Assembly (NCBI GenBank): GCA_020851615.1
Contig: JADZCL010000421.1
Coordinates: forward strand, 1 to 6,340
Reading direction: 5' to 3'
DNA length: 6,340 bases
DNA from: Rubrivivax sp.
Lineage (GTDB): Bacteria > Pseudomonadota > Gammaproteobacteria > Burkholderiales > Burkholderiaceae_C
How positions within the stretch are numbered: position 1 is the first letter of the stretch; every line of letters begins with the position of its first letter. Below, piece after piece: positions 6,021 to 6,340 of the stretch. The notes beneath the pieces were generated by a model that saw nothing but the letters and a program-made list of their open reading frames with translations, did no database searches and had not been told where the DNA came from. The position numbers and the translations under genes are program-made.

Positions 6021-6340
6021 TCACTCGTCGGTCGGCGGTGCGTCGGGCGCCCGCGCGGTCAGTCCACCGTCGCCCTGCGCACCCGAGCCCGCAGGCCCGC
6101 CCTCCTCGGGCGCGGCCTCGCGGCGGGGACGATCCCCACGGTCACGGCGCGGGCGCTCGTCGCGATCGCCGCGGTCGCGGCGCGGGCGATCATCGCGCTC
6201 ACGGCGCTCTGGCTCGACGTATCCCTCGGGCTTGTCGAGCAGCGCCTTCAGCGACAACTTGATGCGACCCTTGTCGTCGGTCTCGAGCACCTTGACCCGC
6301 ACCACCTGGCCTTCCTGGAGGAAGTCCTCCACCTTCTCGA
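6021..6340 (-). CDS. pnp: Polyribonucleotide nucleotidyltransferase (PNPase), C-terminal end (partial)
   Basis: Only the last 105 codons are in the window; the gene enters from the right edge. The visible start, [13 protein letters not shown] followed by [18 protein letters not shown], is the end of the S1 RNA-binding domain of PNPase, the phosphorolytic 3'-5' exonuclease of RNA turnover. After it comes a tail of about 65 residues. Its first half is Arg/Asp-rich, with RPRRDRGDR present twice at an 11-residue period; the second half is rich in Gly, Ala, Glu and Pro and ends in APPTDE. Similar charged tails occur in betaproteobacterial PNPases, while the E. coli tail is shorter. Other S1 proteins could be considered, but the [14 protein letters not shown] ending and the tpiA/secG/nuo context favour pnp. 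The catalytic RNase PH domains lie outside the window. Confidence 0.9.
   Translation of the reverse strand, partial: EKVEDFLQEGQVVRVKVLETDDKGRIKLSLKALLDKPEGYVEPERRERDDRPRRDRGDRDERPRRDRGDRPRREAAPEEGGPAGSGAQGDGGLTARAPDAPPTDE
6145..6210 (-). repeat. 33-bp tandem repeat inside the pnp tail
   Basis: The 11-mer CGGCGCGGGCG occurs at 6145 and 6178, and the sequence around each copy is similar over about 33 bp, with substitutions. On the coding strand the units encode RPRRDRGDR followed by two variable residues. The repeat keeps frame, so copy-number change would only lengthen or shorten the Arg/Asp-rich tail. It is probably a protein-level repeat, not a mobile or regulatory element. Confidence 0.6.

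Noticed and set aside
5420..6262. Plus-strand open frame of 280 codons opposite the oxidoreductase and pnp
   Set aside because: It is antisense to two recognised genes, with a low-complexity Arg/His/Ala product.

Overview
This window is a core housekeeping stretch of a high-GC genome, roughly two thirds G+C by eye. Every gene in it lies on the minus strand. The gene order is pnp (3' end), a PIG3-type quinone oxidoreductase, tpiA, secG, tRNA-Leu(GAG), nuoA, nuoB, nuoC, nuoD, nuoE, nuoF (5' end). Separate nuoC and nuoD genes rule out the fused nuoCD of enterobacteria. This order, the NuoB and NuoD sequences and the encoded tRNA CCA point to a betaproteobacterium of the order Burkholderiales, probably in the Comamonadaceae/Rubrivivax-Leptothrix neighbourhood. 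The family is an inference from memory of gene order and protein sequence, not from a search.

Layout in transcription order, right to left. At 6340-6021 is the C-terminal end of polynucleotide phosphorylase, with the end of its S1 domain and an Arg/Asp-rich repeat tail. At 5989-5003 is an NAD(P)H quinone oxidoreductase of the zinc-free MDR family, and 16 bp further on is triosephosphate isomerase (4986-4237). A 67-bp spacer with three copies of CGATTGCG and a small hairpin leads to secG (4169-3753). A 154-bp spacer then leads to tRNA-Leu(GAG) (3598-3514). The 173 bp between the tRNA and nuoA holds two strong inverted repeats, one of which looks like an intrinsic terminator. Then come nuoA to nuoE complete and the first 19 codons of nuoF, with small gaps or 4-nt stop/start overlaps.

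NuoA-F are parts of proton-pumping respiratory complex I: NuoA is membrane-embedded, NuoB/C/D form the quinone-reducing connecting module, and NuoE/F the NADH-oxidising tip. The cofactor ligands of clusters N1a (NuoE) and N2 (NuoB) and the quinone-site His/Tyr pair (NuoD) are all intact, so the complex looks functional. TpiA feeds glycolysis or gluconeogenesis, SecG belongs to the SecYEG translocon, and PNPase degrades RNA. They are neighbours by conserved order, not by one pathway.

I looked for an undescribed system and found none. No mobile element, CRISPR array, defence gene or unknown gene is supported. The points worth a second look are regulatory: the terminator-like hairpin 37 bp before nuoA, the second inverted repeat after the tRNA, possible mispairing of the tRNA leader, the repeats before secG, and the repeat tail of PNPase. 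No stretch of 300 bases lacks a gene.
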